Positions 35,401 through 47,954 are shown, counted from the first letter of the stretch. The stretch is 64,000 bases of DNA from Diospyros lotus (GCF_014633365.1 NC_068347.1:21784433-21848432), one strand, 5' to 3'. Notes: a model not told the origin generated them from the letters alone. A program made the numbers and translations.

Positions 35401-38400
35401 ATTAAGACAGTAAAAGCTAAGCTAAACACATGCATGCACTACGGGTACTTCGCTAACACAGCGGTCACATGATAAATAAATGAATACAGACTCCTATGCC
35501 GACATACATGAGACACGAGAAATGACTTGGCACAGTAAAAAATAAGAGAGTAAATCCCTGTCAACCATTAGAATTGACGGGGACTGACAGAACTGCATGT
35601 ACACCATACCGACTCTGCAGCTAGATGTTATCTCCCTTGCCCTTGACCCACGCTGCCATTACATGGAAAGCAAAGTGAGTCGAAAGACTCAGCAAGCGTA
35701 AAGAAAGAAAGGCAGTAAGCTGAACATAACCAGAAAACTCTCCCTAGAACATCAACCCCCAAGCACACACAAGCCATGAAACGCTCAACACAGTATAAAA
35801 GCGAAAATAAAAGCACGTATCAATCCTTGGGGCCCACACAAGACACACGACACCTAAGTCCCATACTAACCTGCTGCTTCCTTGAAAGGCAACATATATC
35901 TCCAAAAAACCTATGTGCGTTGTCCCGGGTCGGTGCTCCCGTCACCCGAATGCTCGCTTCGGCCCTCCCGACACCCGATTTGTAGAATAGCCAAGCCGTA
36001 GGCTCCCTCGGAACGGTCTTCCCGTCCAAGACCTGAGAACTATTGGTAACCATGCACATAAAAATGCAATGGCATAGTGAGCATCAACGTGATACACTGG
36101 CGCCCATACATCCAGGTATCAGGCCATGCTCCGCTCATATAATAAACCACATGCGATGCATATGCTCATGCTAGATACAATCTAACCATATTAGGATGTC
36201 CGTGTCCAAGCATGCTTAGTAAATGAATACCCCATCATGTAACTCGTACCCATGTGCATATCAAACCATGAACGATAATACAATATACTAAATCATGAAA
36301 TAAATCACATAAACTACATAATGATAGAGCTAGTCAGTAGTGTCCGGTACAGGTCAACGGTCAGTGACTAGGAGTGTTCGCCCGACAATCCACATCAAGG
36401 CCGTACGATAGTCTACTCTAATGTCACCAGACAACCGACCCCTACCCCACTACTAGATAGCCCTAACCAATCCATACCTGAGAAAACCATAAATAAACTC
36501 GTACCTCTATGAACCTAGTTCCCAAGTTGGGTTCAACATCATTTCGAAAGGAATGGGGGCGGTACAAATCCCCATAGGCTTTCAATAATTAAAATTCTAG
36601 AAGTCCCATATTTAATTTAAATCATACCAAATGAATAACAACTCAATAAGTAATGCTGGACGCCGAATTAGAGTAAGGGAGGGCATAAAATACAAGAAAC
36701 GATTGGGTCTTACACGAAAGTTGCAGGGTTTACAGAGGGGGTTTAGAGCTTGCCTGTTAATAGCAAATTCTCACCTCTTTGCTTTGCTGATGCACAAATT
36801 AATAATTTTTACTAATTACACTAAGTTTCGATACAAGGCCTATACGCGTATTTCCAACAATCTAGTTAAATCGGTATAAAATCGAGTCTATTACGGGTAT
36901 ACGAGGTCACTAAAAATTAGAAAGTAAAAAGGACTTACCTTATTTTGCAGATTTTGGTCCTAAATGCCAACGCATTGCAAAATAATAATAACACTAAAAT
37001 AAGCCACAATATAGCCTAAAAATAAGATTTAATCCATAGAAAATGTTTAATACAAGCTAATTAATGACCTCGCCCTTCAGATCTTCAATTGCATGGAGAA
37101 AAATCAATTTTTCTAATTTTTTCTTCTAATTTCTCCCTTCTTCGCCATTGCTTCGCGCCTGATTCTTTTCCAATTTAGCTCTCTGTTTCTCCTCTAATTG
37201 AGCTTCAATTAAGCCTTAAATAGTAGCCGAAATCGGCCAAAAAACATGGCCAATTTGGCCTTAAATTTATTGCAAAAACAGAGGGCATGGGAGCAACAAC
37301 GCGGATGCATTAGCGCACGCCACGTGGTCGCAACTGGCTGCCCACCGCCTTGCCCAAAACGACATCATTTTGGGCAAGGTTTTGGTTGAAAAATCAGCCC
37401 AAATCCCTTCCAGCGCGCACGCACCCACAGCTCTAACCCGCGATCTGCAGCAACCCCCTTCACGCGCACAACTGCCTGATCCAACCACTTCTTCAACATA
37501 TATATGCACTACATTAATCTTAAAGTAACTCTCAGCTACTTTCGCAAATCACATTTCAACACCCCCAATTTTCATTAATTACACACACGCTTGAACTTCC
37601 ATTTACACTTATTCCACTAACACCCCAAGTTTCAAAAAATTCCACTAAATTAATTTATTTTACTATTTCCATAAATATTCTCAAATAATTTAATTAATTA
37701 CCTTATTTACCCATTTTCTCAAAATAACATAAATAAACATTTTCTCTTAATTCCTCAAATACTCCATAATGACTTCAAACACCAAAATTAATAATCATTA
37801 TTTATTTCCCAAATTTCAGGATGTTACATTTATGGCATAAGCCTTTAGCCCAATATTCATAAGCCAACACGTTGATATTTGACATGATTATAACATACAA
37901 TTATGGATCCCTCGTATGGGTAAATATTTGTACCACCTCACCTTCAAGATTAGGGATACTGCTCGTTATTACTCACATTATTGATTGGTCCATCATATTT
38001 AATAATATTAAATATTAGACGGAGGCTAGTCAGTTGATTGCCATAATCACATCGAGTCTCCTCGACTCTTTAAGAACCTAGCCCACATTGGTTCGACATC
38101 ATTCTCAAAGTAGGGGCAATACAAAACCCTGTTGACAGATGTAATCAACAACACCAAGGAATCATTTACTTAACTTATTCCATTGACAATAGATCCATCA
38201 ATAACGCATAAGTCATATAATGGTTGCCATGAGGATTTACATTATTAATACGTGGAATTGAGTCACGGTAAGAGAGTGAATAAAATATATAAAACAACGG
38301 GGATTTGCATAAGGATTTAAGAGCACGTAGAAAGGGGATTTAACTTACCTTTTAATAGAAGATTTCAAACTTTCTACTCACCCACCACAAAAATTAGTAT

Positions 38401-39278
38401 TTTTACTAAAACATTATAACCGCAGATTTAATCCCAGAAGCTAGCACCACGACCCTGAGTTCCTTAAATAAAAATCCAATATATTGAACCATAAGAATTA
38501 TTTATTACAAACATTACCTCTAATATCTTTAATTTAATTTTAACTATTTTTGTACTCACCTGGCACACGCTGTCTATTTTTTCCAAATTTCCTCTTCATT
38601 CTTTCTTCTCTGCGCATACCACATTCTATGAATCTTCTGAAGCCTCCTCACTATTTATAGTGTCCCTATACCCACGGATTACACCTCAAATCCACTGTTT
38701 CATGCCCACTAATTTTCTTAATTAATTCATTGTAATAATTCCCCTCATGTGTAGGAGTTTGAAGGTAAATTGAAATTGAATTGAAGACTAGAAACTAGCA
38801 AAATGGAGGGTGGCAACAGAGCCACCAAGGCGCAACACGTGGAGCTCCCAGCCATTGTCGTGCGACCTCCTCCTTTGGTTTCAAAACGATGCCACTTTGA
38901 GTGCTGAAAGCTAATTAAAATCAGTCAAAATTCCCTTAGCGCGCGCCTGCTCCGTCAAGAACCCAGGTCGTCTGGTTGATCCCTCGTGAGTGCAACCTGC
39001 CGTGCTGCCACTTACCTTTAACCTATACAAACCCCAATTAATTTTAATATGACCTACGACCAATTTTTTAAAATTGCTCCAGCGCCCAGAACTTTCAAAA
39101 TTCAACACATACACCCCATGTTAATAATTACACTTATACCCGAATTTACCAAATATTTTTCTATTTCCTCAAGATAATATAAATTAATATTTTCTCTTAA
39201 ATCCCCAAATATTCAATAATTACTTCAAGTACAAGAATTAACATTTATTATTTATCTTCAAAATTTTGGGATGTTACA
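32433..39278 (-). repeat. Gypsy-type LTR inserted in the SIRE-like 3' LTR
   Basis: Ends TGTAACAACCTAGG and GGGATGTTACA; duplications GACAC (32428-32432) and AACAC (39279-39283), one mismatch. On the minus strand it begins TGTAACATCCCAAAATTTTG, as in Tekay/Del-like LTRs. Without its own insertion (33361-37828 plus one TSD copy) it is about 2.4 kb, a solo LTR. No coding sequence. Confidence 0.85.
33361..37828 (-). repeat. Second gypsy-type LTR-like insertion nested inside the first
   Basis: TG...CA ends (TGTAAGCACCCCCG and GGATGTTACA) with the perfect duplication TTTAT (33356-33360 and 37829-37833). The right part, about 35300-37828, is related to the host LTR (CCTAG..CC..GTTGGGTTCAACATCATT; terminal TGTAACATCCTGAAATTTG on the minus strand). 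The left part, about 33400-35290, is unlike it. It has plus-strand features (CTATAAATAG at 34140, repeated CCCATGAAGAAT words at 33685-33810, repeated CACCGCCTAAATGGCC at 34335 and 34393) and may be another, unresolved insertion. No domain recognised. Confidence 0.7.
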
Positions 39279-40060
39279 AACACTCCCAGTTGCAATATCT
39301 CTCAAACAAAATATTTAAACGTTAAAAGAAGATAATACAATTGATATATGTAGCCTTTTGAGAGAGAAAATGAAAGCCTATGCACTAATGAGAAAAATGA
39401 ATACAATGGTAAGCTCTTGACACTTTATTTCCATTCATTAGCATTCTCTAATGCTTTCTTGGGTTGTATTTATAGGGTTTTCTAAAGATTAAAGAAAAAC
39501 TAGTCGTTATTAGCCATTGAAGCCTGCAAAACTAGCTGTTAAATAAATATGAGAAAAAAACAGTCGACAGGATCATAGAAATGGTTAATAAGGACAAAAG
39601 CAGTAAACTAATTTTTATGCAATAGCTCTCGACCAACCCCAGTCGACAACTATTGCATAGGACTGGTTGATTGGCTTGGAAAGCCGGCTGATAGCTACCA
39701 AGGAAACAATCGATCGATTTTTAAAGACAATCGACAATTTGCTTGCCTTTAACAACCCAAAAATAAATGTACAAAACAATCGACAGTTTCACTAATAGGT
39801 AGATAGTTTTGACTTCAAAAAGAGTATTCTTGATATGAAAAATATTTTGACATTCTCAACACATTTGATTTCAAAACAAATACTAAAAATTCATTTTAAA
39901 ATAAATATATAGGATTTTGTAAACATTAAAAGCACATATAATCTTTGACATTGATCGAATAGAATTATTTCTATTTTCAAAGATAAAATATAATTTATTT
40001 TAAAATTCCAAATATAAAAAGTTTTTTTTTTATCAAAACATAATCAAAAGCAAAACAACA
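39279..40060 (-). repeat. Remainder of the 3' LTR of the SIRE-like element
   Basis: Resumes after the nested LTR (CTCCCAGTTGCAATATCTCTC) and ends AAAGCAAAACAACA. It has the same sequence as 48234-48840, e.g. GCTTTCTTGGGTTKTATTTATAGG at 39454 and 48236. Several GTCGA words lie at 39560-39790. Confidence 0.85.
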
Positions 40061-40595
40061 ATCTCTCCCCTTTTGATAATGACAAAACTACTATGAAACA
40101 CCCAAAATTCTCCTCTTTTTTGTCATAATCCAAAAATGACATTTTGCAAAAGGATTGAAAAGATTTTACCATTTGATAAAGTGGGAATTAGACAAAATAA
40201 CAATTTAAGAACACTTTGGGGTAAGAAAAAACTTTAAAACTCCCCTTTAATCAATACATACATAAAAAAAATTTGAAAACAATTTTGACACTATAACTCC
40301 CCTTTAATTTGAAAAGCTAATATGATTGAAATCTTTTGATAGAAATTTTCAAGAAAAATCATAAAGGTAAACTCATTATTCAAAATCATTATAAACATTA
40401 AGGGTGTGCAAAAATTCAGATAAACCGATTTAACCGAATCGAACCGACCAGTTCGATCAGTTCGGTTAGGTTAGCCTTAATAATCGGTTTGGTTTCAGTT
40501 ACCCATTTAGCAAAAAAATGGATAGTTGGTTCGGTTCGGTTCGGTTATTTGGGTCAAAATAACCGAACCACTAACCTGTTCTTAGCTCCCAACAC

Positions 40596-41035
40596 ACACC
40601 CCCGCAGCCTGACCCCCCCAACCCAAGTTCATTGTTCAGGCCCTGCACACCCAATAGCCCGAGAGTCACCCCCTTCTCCCACTTGTTGAAGGCGACAACA
40701 TCGAACCCTAGGTCCTTAACTGGCTAACCCTCACCTTGTCGTTGCCGTCGAACCCAAATGCACTCGTCGTCGGCTTCTTCCCCCCTGCCAACACCCAACC
40801 CCTCTGCGATAGATAGCTCGAGAGTCACCCCCTACCTATCGAAGGTAAGAGCAAATCGAACCTTAACCAGCTGGCCCTTACCTCGTTGTTGTCATCAAAC
40901 CCAAACACCCTCGTCATTGGCTTCTTCCCCCCCCCCCCCCAACACCCAACCCCTCTAGGCCAGATACCTCTTGAGTCACCCACCACCCGTCGAAGGTGAG
41001 AGCAAACCGAACCAACCCTCACCTCGCCTTCGGCT
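40596..41035 (+). repeat. Degenerate 150-bp tandem array in the hAT element
   Basis: Three imperfect units recognised by AACCCAAA..C.CTCGTC..TGGCTTCTTCCCCCC, CAACACCCAACCCCTCT, GAGTCACCC and GTCGAAGGT; two clear copies start near 40750 and 40898. One unit has a 14-base C run (about 40928-40941). Confidence 0.7.
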
Positions 41036-41225
41036 GCCTTCCCTTCGTCCTTTTGCAATCGCCCCTTCGTCCTTTCTCTCTCAAGAGATCGAGAATGAGT
41101 GATTTCGAAACCCTAACCCTAACTTGTTTTAGATTCAGTTTGTTCATTTGTTAATTTGTTTCAGATTTAGTTTGTTCATTTGTTAATTTGTTTCAGATTC
41201 AAGTTTGTTCACGTTCTTCAACAAG

Positions 41226-41330
41226 GGAGGCAATTGCGATGTGCTTACAGCACTATATCTTGGCATTGGGGACTGCTATGATGATCCCTACATTTCTTGT
41301 TCCCTTGATGGGTGGAATTGATGTCAATCG
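41226..41330 (+). pseudogene. Captured exon of a nucleobase-ascorbate transporter (NAT) gene
   Basis: Reads EAIAMCLQHYILALGTAMMI followed by PTFLVPLMGGIDVN. Plant NAT/NCS2 permeases have a near-identical first membrane-helix region (EAI.LGFQHYILALGTAVMIP..LVP.MGG). A splice acceptor (CAACAAG before GGAGGC) and donor (CG/GTTAGT) bracket the segment, so it was captured as genomic DNA with intron edges. Only this exon was recognised; the rest of the gene is absent, so it cannot make a transporter. The frame is open for 34 codons. Confidence 0.78.
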
Positions 41331-42064
41331 GTTAGTCCTCCTCTAAGTCCTCTTGGTGTAGAATTTGTGTTTTTATATCATTGCTCATTCTCAAAACACC
41401 AGTTTGTCCTGTTCTCTTTCTTGTTGATTTGCCCGATTTGTATCCTATTTTGCTTCATTTTTTGTCATTCAATCTTCGATGTCACACATTGTTGTTTTCA
41501 TATTTGGAATAGAGGTAATCAAGTCTTATTCTGAATGAATGTTAATTACTTGGATGCTGGTAATCAAGGTTGAATGAATGAATGTTAATTATTTTCCATT
41601 CAGTTTCGGTTAGGTCAGTTTTTGTGTAGGTTCAGTTTGATTTTTTGGGTAGGTTTTCAGTTCGGTTAACTCAAATTCAGAATCGGTTAGTTGGGTTTTG
41701 GTTAATTCGGTTAGTGTAGGTTTTCGGTTCCGTTCGGTTCGATTATATGTTAAAGGTCAGTTTAGTTCGGTTAGTTAAAATCGAGTGGTTCGATTCGGTT
41801 ATAACCGAATGCACACCCCTAATAAACATAAAGAGTTGAGATATACCACAAGATTGAATTGACAAAATCTCTTACACTTGGTTAGCAAAAATGAGGGGCG
41901 ATCTTCTTCTTCACCTCCCTCTTTCTTTCAAGCTTGATTCATCCTTTAAAGACTTGACTTTGAGCTTCATTTGAATGTCAAGCATACTAGCAAAACAAGT
42001 TATTTTCAAGATTTTGGTGCATAAACCACTTTGGGTTCACCATTGTTAGCATAGAAAGTTTCTT

Positions 42065-43386
42065 TTGAAACCCATATTTGTTTATATCTTTTGGGATGAT
42101 TTCTTATAAAACATTTATTTTTAAAATGTCCACAATAATAACAAATGATTTTAGAATGTGAGGCAAAAAATTATTTTCTTCTCACAAAGCTATTTTTTCT
42201 TTTTTCTTCGACTCTCAAGAGCATTTTTCAATTCTTCTTTTTCTTTGTTGACTTTTTCAAGAGATAATTTTAAACATTGATTTTTCTTTTGAATTTCATC
42301 ATTTTGAGCTTTCAAAATATTCTTCTCATTTTTTTAAAAAAAAACTTTATTTTCTAAAGACAAAAAATTCTTTTTTAACAAATTATTTCTCAAACTTAAT
42401 TTCCTAAGATCTTGTGCTAATTCATCAAAAGCATTTTGTAATTTTTCAAAAGATGAATCATCATTTAAACTATTAGAAGATTGAGATTTTACCTCATGAT
42501 CTTCATGTTGTGTCATCAAGCATAGGTTTCCATAAATTGATTCATTACTCGATGTGGATTGATCTTCATCACTCCAAGTTATAAAGGCCTTCTTCTTGAA
42601 TTTTTTCTCACTTTTCAAAAATAATGGACATTCTGATTTGATATGTCCAAACTTTTTACGTCCAAAACATTTCACTTCTCTTTTATGTTTCTCCTCCTCA
42701 AACTTATCCTTCTTCTTCCTTAGGTTTCTTCTTTCTTCCAACTCTTCCTTCAACCTTTTCCCTCTAATGAATCTCTTGAATTTCCTCACTTTCTTCATCA
42801 TCATCCTCGCTTTCTTCTTTTTCACTTAAAGAATGTGAAACCTTAAAAATAAGAGACTTATCTCTTTTCTCCTCATTATCATCTCTCTTCATCATAATCT
42901 CATAAGTCATGAGACATCAAATCAAATCATCAAATGATAAAATATCTAAATCTTTAGCCTCTTGAATGACTGTCACTTTAGGATTCCATTCCTTGAGTAG
43001 ACTCCTAAGAATTTTTCTTTCTCCCTATTTGAGTAAGTTTTTCCTAGAGCCTGTAACCTTGTAACAATATCATTAAACCTAGTAAACATATCCTTAATAG
43101 GCTCTCGAGATTTCATTAAAAAAATTCATATTCATGAATTTGTAAATTTACCTTTATTTCCCTAACTTGACTTGGACCTTCATGAGTAATCTCCAATTTA
43201 TCCCAAATCTCCTTGGCTATTTTGCATGTGGATACTTTATTGAACTGCTCAGGTCGAAGTCCACAAAAAAATATGTTCATAGCTTTGACATTTATCTCCA
43301 CAATCCCCTTTTCTTTTCTTGTCCATTTTCTCATCTTCTCCATTGGGGGTAGAGTGACTCCATACACGATGGTCTCATAAACGTTG
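42065..43386 (-). pseudogene. SIRE-like gag remnant
   Basis: Minus-strand Gag of a SIRE-like copia element. It begins in the UBN2-type domain (VYETIVYGVTLPP, KRKEKGIVEINVKAMNIFFC-like, STCKIAKEIWDKLEITHEG), continues through a lysine-rich linker to a knuckle (KCFGRKKFGHIKSEC, where the second Cys is Arg and one His is normal), an acidic SDEDQSTSSNES stretch, a coiled coil, and a second knuckle near 42105-42145 (CHYCGHFKNKCF). The first residues are LTR sequence because the LTR is fused directly to gag. It has a frameshift near 42830-43100 and no pol behind it. Confidence 0.85.
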
Positions 43387-43430
43387 AGCTCTTGACACTT
43401 TATTTCCATTCATTATCATTCTCCAATACT

Positions 43431-43709
43431 TGTTGGCAGAATTTATTTTTTACTTGTTGGAATTATTTAATTAAATGAGTCAGTAGTTGACATAGTCAAC
43501 AGTTTTTGTTGTTAGTGTTTGCCCTGCTTTTTAGGAGTCAATGGGAAAGTTGGTTACTAGTTAATAGGAAAGTGGTTATGCACGTGGAGTTTGATTTGTG
43601 GGTTGTAATGCCTATATAAAGGTAGCTTAATTGATGAATATATTGTGTAGAAAAGTTCCTCTCTCTTCCAAAAATTAATTTGTTCTCTGCAATTCTATTC
43701 TCTTTATCA
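43431..43709 (+). repeat. 5' LTR of copia element 43431-48233
   Basis: TGTTGGCAGAATTT...TTTATCA, with a CCTATATAAAGG promoter box at 43611-43622. Confidence 0.92.
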
Positions 43710-43839
43710 GTGGTATCAAAGCTTGAACAAGATAAAAAGTAAGAGAGAGACTGCGCAACTCCTGAAGCAACGAGTCCCCAGAATAGAAAAAAGTAGCAAC
43801 TTTATTTTTCTCATCTTTTTCACTTTTACAACAGAATAA

Positions 43840-44844
43840 ATGACTTCTGATCGCTTTGTGCATCCAGCTATTCCACGCTTTGATGGTCATTATGACCATT
43901 GGAACATGTTGATGGAGAACTTCTTGAGGTTTAAAGAGTATTGGCATGTTTTTGAACCTGGTGTGGCAACCCCAACAGCAGCAAGGATAGTTGCAGAGGG
44001 GCAACAAACTTCAACCAGTGTGGCACTTATAGAGGCACAAAGAGCAGAGTTGGAAGGATTGAAGTTAAAGGATTTGAAGGCCAAGAATTATTTATTTCAG
44101 GCTATTGACTATCCCATCTTGGAAACTATTCTTTGCAAAAATACTTCCAAGGATATCTGGGATTCAATGAAGAAAAAATATCAAGGCTCTTCTAGAGTGA
44201 AGCATGCATAACTACAAGCCTTGAGAAGGGATTTTGAAGTTTTGCAGATGAAGGATGGTGAATTTGTTACAAGTTATTTTGGGAGGACTATGGAGATTGC
44301 ATATAAGCTGCGATGCCATGGCGAAACAATTAAAGATGTTATCGTGGTAGAGAAAATTTTGTGTTCTATGACGCGGGATTTTAACTATGTTGTTTGCTCC
44401 ATTGAAGAATCAAAAGACATAGATGCATTATCTCTTGATGAATTGCAGAGCTCTTTGTTGGTCCATGAACAGAAGATGAACCAAAGTTCAACAGCAGAGG
44501 AACAGGCTTTGAAAGCTTCTACCAATACTCATTCCAACAGTTTTAGAGGAAGAGGTAGAGGACGAAAAATAGGAGATCGAGAAAATAAAAATGACAGTAG
44601 AAATAGAGATGGCAACAGAAATTTCAAAGCTAATAATAACCAATTTGGAGGCAAAGGCAGATGTCGGGATTATAACAAATCTAAGGTAGAGTGCTATAGA
44701 TGTCATAAATATGGTCATTATGCTTTTGAATGTTATTCTAGGCTGTCTAATGATAAAGAAAAATGGGAGAATTCAAACTTCATGGAAGACAAGAAAGAAG
44801 CAGAAACATTCTTGATGGTTGTTCAAGAAGAAAAAACCAAGTAA
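43840..44844 (+). pseudogene. copia gag with one nonsense codon
   Basis: Starts MTSDRFVHPAIPRFDGHYDH and reads in one frame to 44844, apart from a single stop at 44209 (VKHA*LQALRRDF, where CAA has become TAA). Contains the DUF4219/UBN2-type Gag region (HYDHWNMLMENFL; DIWDSMKKKYQGSSRV), an Arg/Gly-rich linker and a CCHC knuckle (CYRCHKYGHYAFEC) near 44693. It is the best preserved gag in this window but still broken. Confidence 0.9.
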
Positions 44845-47800
44845 GATATTTGGTATGTGGAAACAAGCTGCAGCAACCACATGAGTGGAAGTAAGTCTTT
44901 TTTTTTTTTCAAATTTAAATGAAGATTTTCATTTTACTGTCAGCTTTGGTGATTGTTCTACTGTGAAAGTAATGGGAAAATGCGATATTAAGATAAAAAC
45001 CAAGAATCGTCTTGTGGAAACAATCTCTAATGTGTTATATGTTCTTGACTTGAAGAATAATTTGTTGAATGCTAGTCGATTGCAAGAAAAGGGGTATGTA
45101 ATCACGATTAAGAATGGTGATTGCGAAATTTATGACCCTGTTAGAGGTGTTATTGCAATTATCTAGATGAGTTCTAACAGGTTGTGTCCATTGAAGATTC
45201 AAAGTATTCGCTCTTGCTTGATGGATGAAATAAAGGATCCCTCATGGTTGTGGCACTTTTGTTATGGCCACTTGAGTTTTGGTGGATTGAAGACCCTCCA
45301 ACAGAAGAACATGGTGACAGGTCTTCCACAAATTACTGCTCCCTCCCAAGTCTATGAAGAATGTGTTGTTGGAAAACAACATCAGACTCAGTTTCCCAAA
45401 GGGAAGTCATGGAGAACAAAGGATTTCTTGGAGCTGGTACATTCAGACATTTGTGGCCCAATAAACTGAACCTCTAACGGAAGTAAAAGATACTTAATTA
45501 CCTTGATTGATGATTTTTCCAGAAAAACGATGGTTTATTTTTTACAGGAAAAATTAGAAGCTTTTACCACATTTAAAAGCTTCAAAGCTCTTGTAGAAAA
45601 TGAAACAGGCAAGACTATTAAGTCTCTTTGAACAGATCGTGGTGGCGAGTATTACTCAAAAGAGTTTGAAGACTTTTGTATGCAGCATGGAATTCGAAGA
45701 GAGCCTACAGCCGCATATACACCACAACAAAATGGTGTCTCAGAGAGGAAAAATATAACCATTCTCAACATGGTGAGAAGCTTGTTGGCCAAAGGAAATG
45801 TTCCAAAGACTTTTTGGCTGAAAGCAGTAAACTGGAATGTTTATGTGTTAAACAGAAGTCCAACTTTTGTCGTTTGAGATAAGACACCTGAAGAGGCCTG
45901 GAGTGGAAGAAGACCAGCTATAGATCACATCAAAATTTTTGGATGTATAGCTTATGCCCATGTCCCGGATGAGAAAAGGAAGAAACTTGATGATAAAGCT
46001 GGAAATGTGTCTTTCTTGGAGTAAGTGAATTATCCAAAGCATATAAATTATTCAATCCACTAACGAAGAAGATTGTGACCAGCAGGGATGTTGTTTTTGA
46101 TGAAGAGAGCACTTGGGATTGGAATAAGCAGCACCCTAACCAAGTCATTTATGATGATAATGCTAAGCAGGAGTAAGTTTCAGCATCCTTTATGCCCGAA
46201 AAGTTCGTCAAATACAACTCAAACAGACACTGAAGCTTCACCGTCAGTTGTTGAAGCAGGTGAAGAAGAAACACAGTCTGTTCGCCGTGTTAGAAGAAGG
46301 CCTGCTTGGTTGAAAGATTATAAGGTAATTGGATTAAGTAATCTAATTACTCAGTTTACTTTGTTTGCAGATTGTGATCCTACAACCTTTGAAAGTGTTG
46401 TCAAAGAAGAAAAATGGTAGAAAGCAATGGATGATGAAATTAATTCCATAAAAAGGATGATACTTGGGAGTTATGTGATCTTCTCGAGGGGTACAAACCC
46501 ATTGGTGTAAAGTGGGTCTTCAAAACAAAGCTGAACAAAAATGGTGAAGTTGACAAGTACAAAGCACGCTTGGTGGCCAAAGGATACAATCAGCAATACG
46601 AGGTTGATTGTACAAAAGTTTTTTCTCCAGTTGCAAGACATGACACAATTAGGTTGCTGGTTGAATTAGCGGCACAAAATTCTTAGCCTATCTTCTAGCT
46701 AGATGTCAAATCAGTATTCTTGCATGGGTATCTAGAGGAATAGGTATTTATTAAGAAACCTCCTAGCTATATTAAGGTTGGAAATGAGAATAAAGTCTAT
46801 AGATTAAAGAAATCCCTTTATGGACTAAAGTAAGCCTTGAGGGCTTGGTGTAGTCGCATTGAGGCTTACTTTCTTAAAGCTAGTTTTGTGAAATGTCCTT
46901 ATGAGCATACAATGTTTGTTAAGATTGGAAATAAAAGGAAAATGCTCTTAGTCTGCTTATATGTTGATGACCTCATATTTTCTGGGAATTATGCTACCAT
47001 GTTTGGTGAATTCAAGAAGTCCATGATGAATGAATTTGAGATGTCTGATCTTAGTTTGATGCATTATTTTCTTGGCATTGAAGTGATGCAATCAGATGAT
47101 GGAATTTTTCTCTCTCAAAAGAAATATTTGGTAGAACATCTGAACAGGTTTCAAATGAAGGACTATAATCCTGTAAGTACTCTAGTGGAGTGTGGCATGA
47201 AGCTATACAAAGATTGTGATGGGAAGAAGGTTGACAACACGCTGTACAAGCAAATTGTAGGCAACCTAATGTATCTAACTTCAACAAGGCCATATATTAT
47301 GTATTCAGTGAGTCTAATAAGCAAATACATGGAAAATCCCACGACATTACATTTGTTAGCTGCTAAGAGAATCCTTTGTTATTTGTAGGGAACTCGAGAT
47401 TTTGGGCTATACTACAAGAAGGGTGAAAAATCTAGTATAGTGGGTTTTACTAACAATGATTATGCAGGAGATCAAGATGATAGAAAGAGCAACTCTGGTT
47501 ATGTCTTTATGCTTGGAACAAGTGCTATTTCATGGTTGTCTAAGAAGCAACCAATTGTCACTCTGTTATGTACGGAAGCTAAATTTGTTGTAGCAATGAC
47601 TTATGCTTGCCAAGCCATATGGTTGAGAAGAATCCTTGAGGAGCTGTAGTTTAAGCAACCCAGAGCTACCACAATCTTATGTGACAATAGTTCAATAATC
47701 AAATTGTCAAAGAATCCAATGCTACACGGAAGAAGCAAACACATTGATGTGAAGTTTTATTTCTTGAGAGATCTTTGGAAAGTGGAACAATTGATCTAAA

Positions 47801-47870
47801 GTACTGTAAGAGTGAAGACTAGGCTGCTGATATATTCACAAAGGCTCTCAAAAGGGAGTTGTTGTGAAGC
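44845..47870 (+). pseudogene. copia pol remnant (protease, integrase, RT, RNase H)
   Basis: The protease site reads WYVETSCSNHMSG, so the catalytic Asp and Gly of D-T/S-G are lost. A T12 run near 44899 shifts the frame. Then GAG-pre-integrase (LWHFCYGHLSFGGLK), integrase (ELVHSDICGPIN, LITLIDDFSRK, TDRGGEYYSKEF, YTPQQNGVSERKN), RT (VKWVFKTKLNKNGEVDKYKA, YVDDLIFSG near 46963) and RNase H (GDQDDRKSNSGYVF, KKQPIVTLLCTEAKF). Stops appear at 45163, 45467, 45631, 45875, 46685, 46741, 46831 and 47386, many of them former Gln or Trp codons. Confidence 0.9.
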
Positions 47871-47954
47871 TCAGAAAGTTATTGGGTGTCTACACACTAT
47901 ACTCAGTCAAGCTTTTTAATTGAATGTTAGCAAACATCAGTTTAAGGAAGGGAT

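Larger units (their letters stand above)
40399..41821. mobile_element. Non-autonomous hAT transposon carrying a host gene fragment
   Basis: Imperfect terminal inverted repeats TAAGGGTGTGCA and (reverse complement) TAGGGGTGTGCA, with the perfect 8-bp duplication ATAAACAT (40391-40398 and 41822-41829). An 8-bp duplication and this TIR type are typical of hAT elements. The subterminal regions are rich in CGGTT/AACCG words (40430-40570 and 41600-41815), also typical of hAT. No transposase is encoded. The interior has a roughly 150-bp GC-rich tandem array and an exon-like piece of a nucleobase-ascorbate transporter gene. Confidence 0.88.

Noticed and set aside
35263..36879. Short ORFs of 62-82 codons
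   Set aside because: Inside the nested gypsy-type LTR; overlapping on both strands and without domains.
41109..41125. CCCTAACCCTAAC, telomere-like
   Set aside because: Only two units inside the hAT element; too short for an interstitial telomere array.
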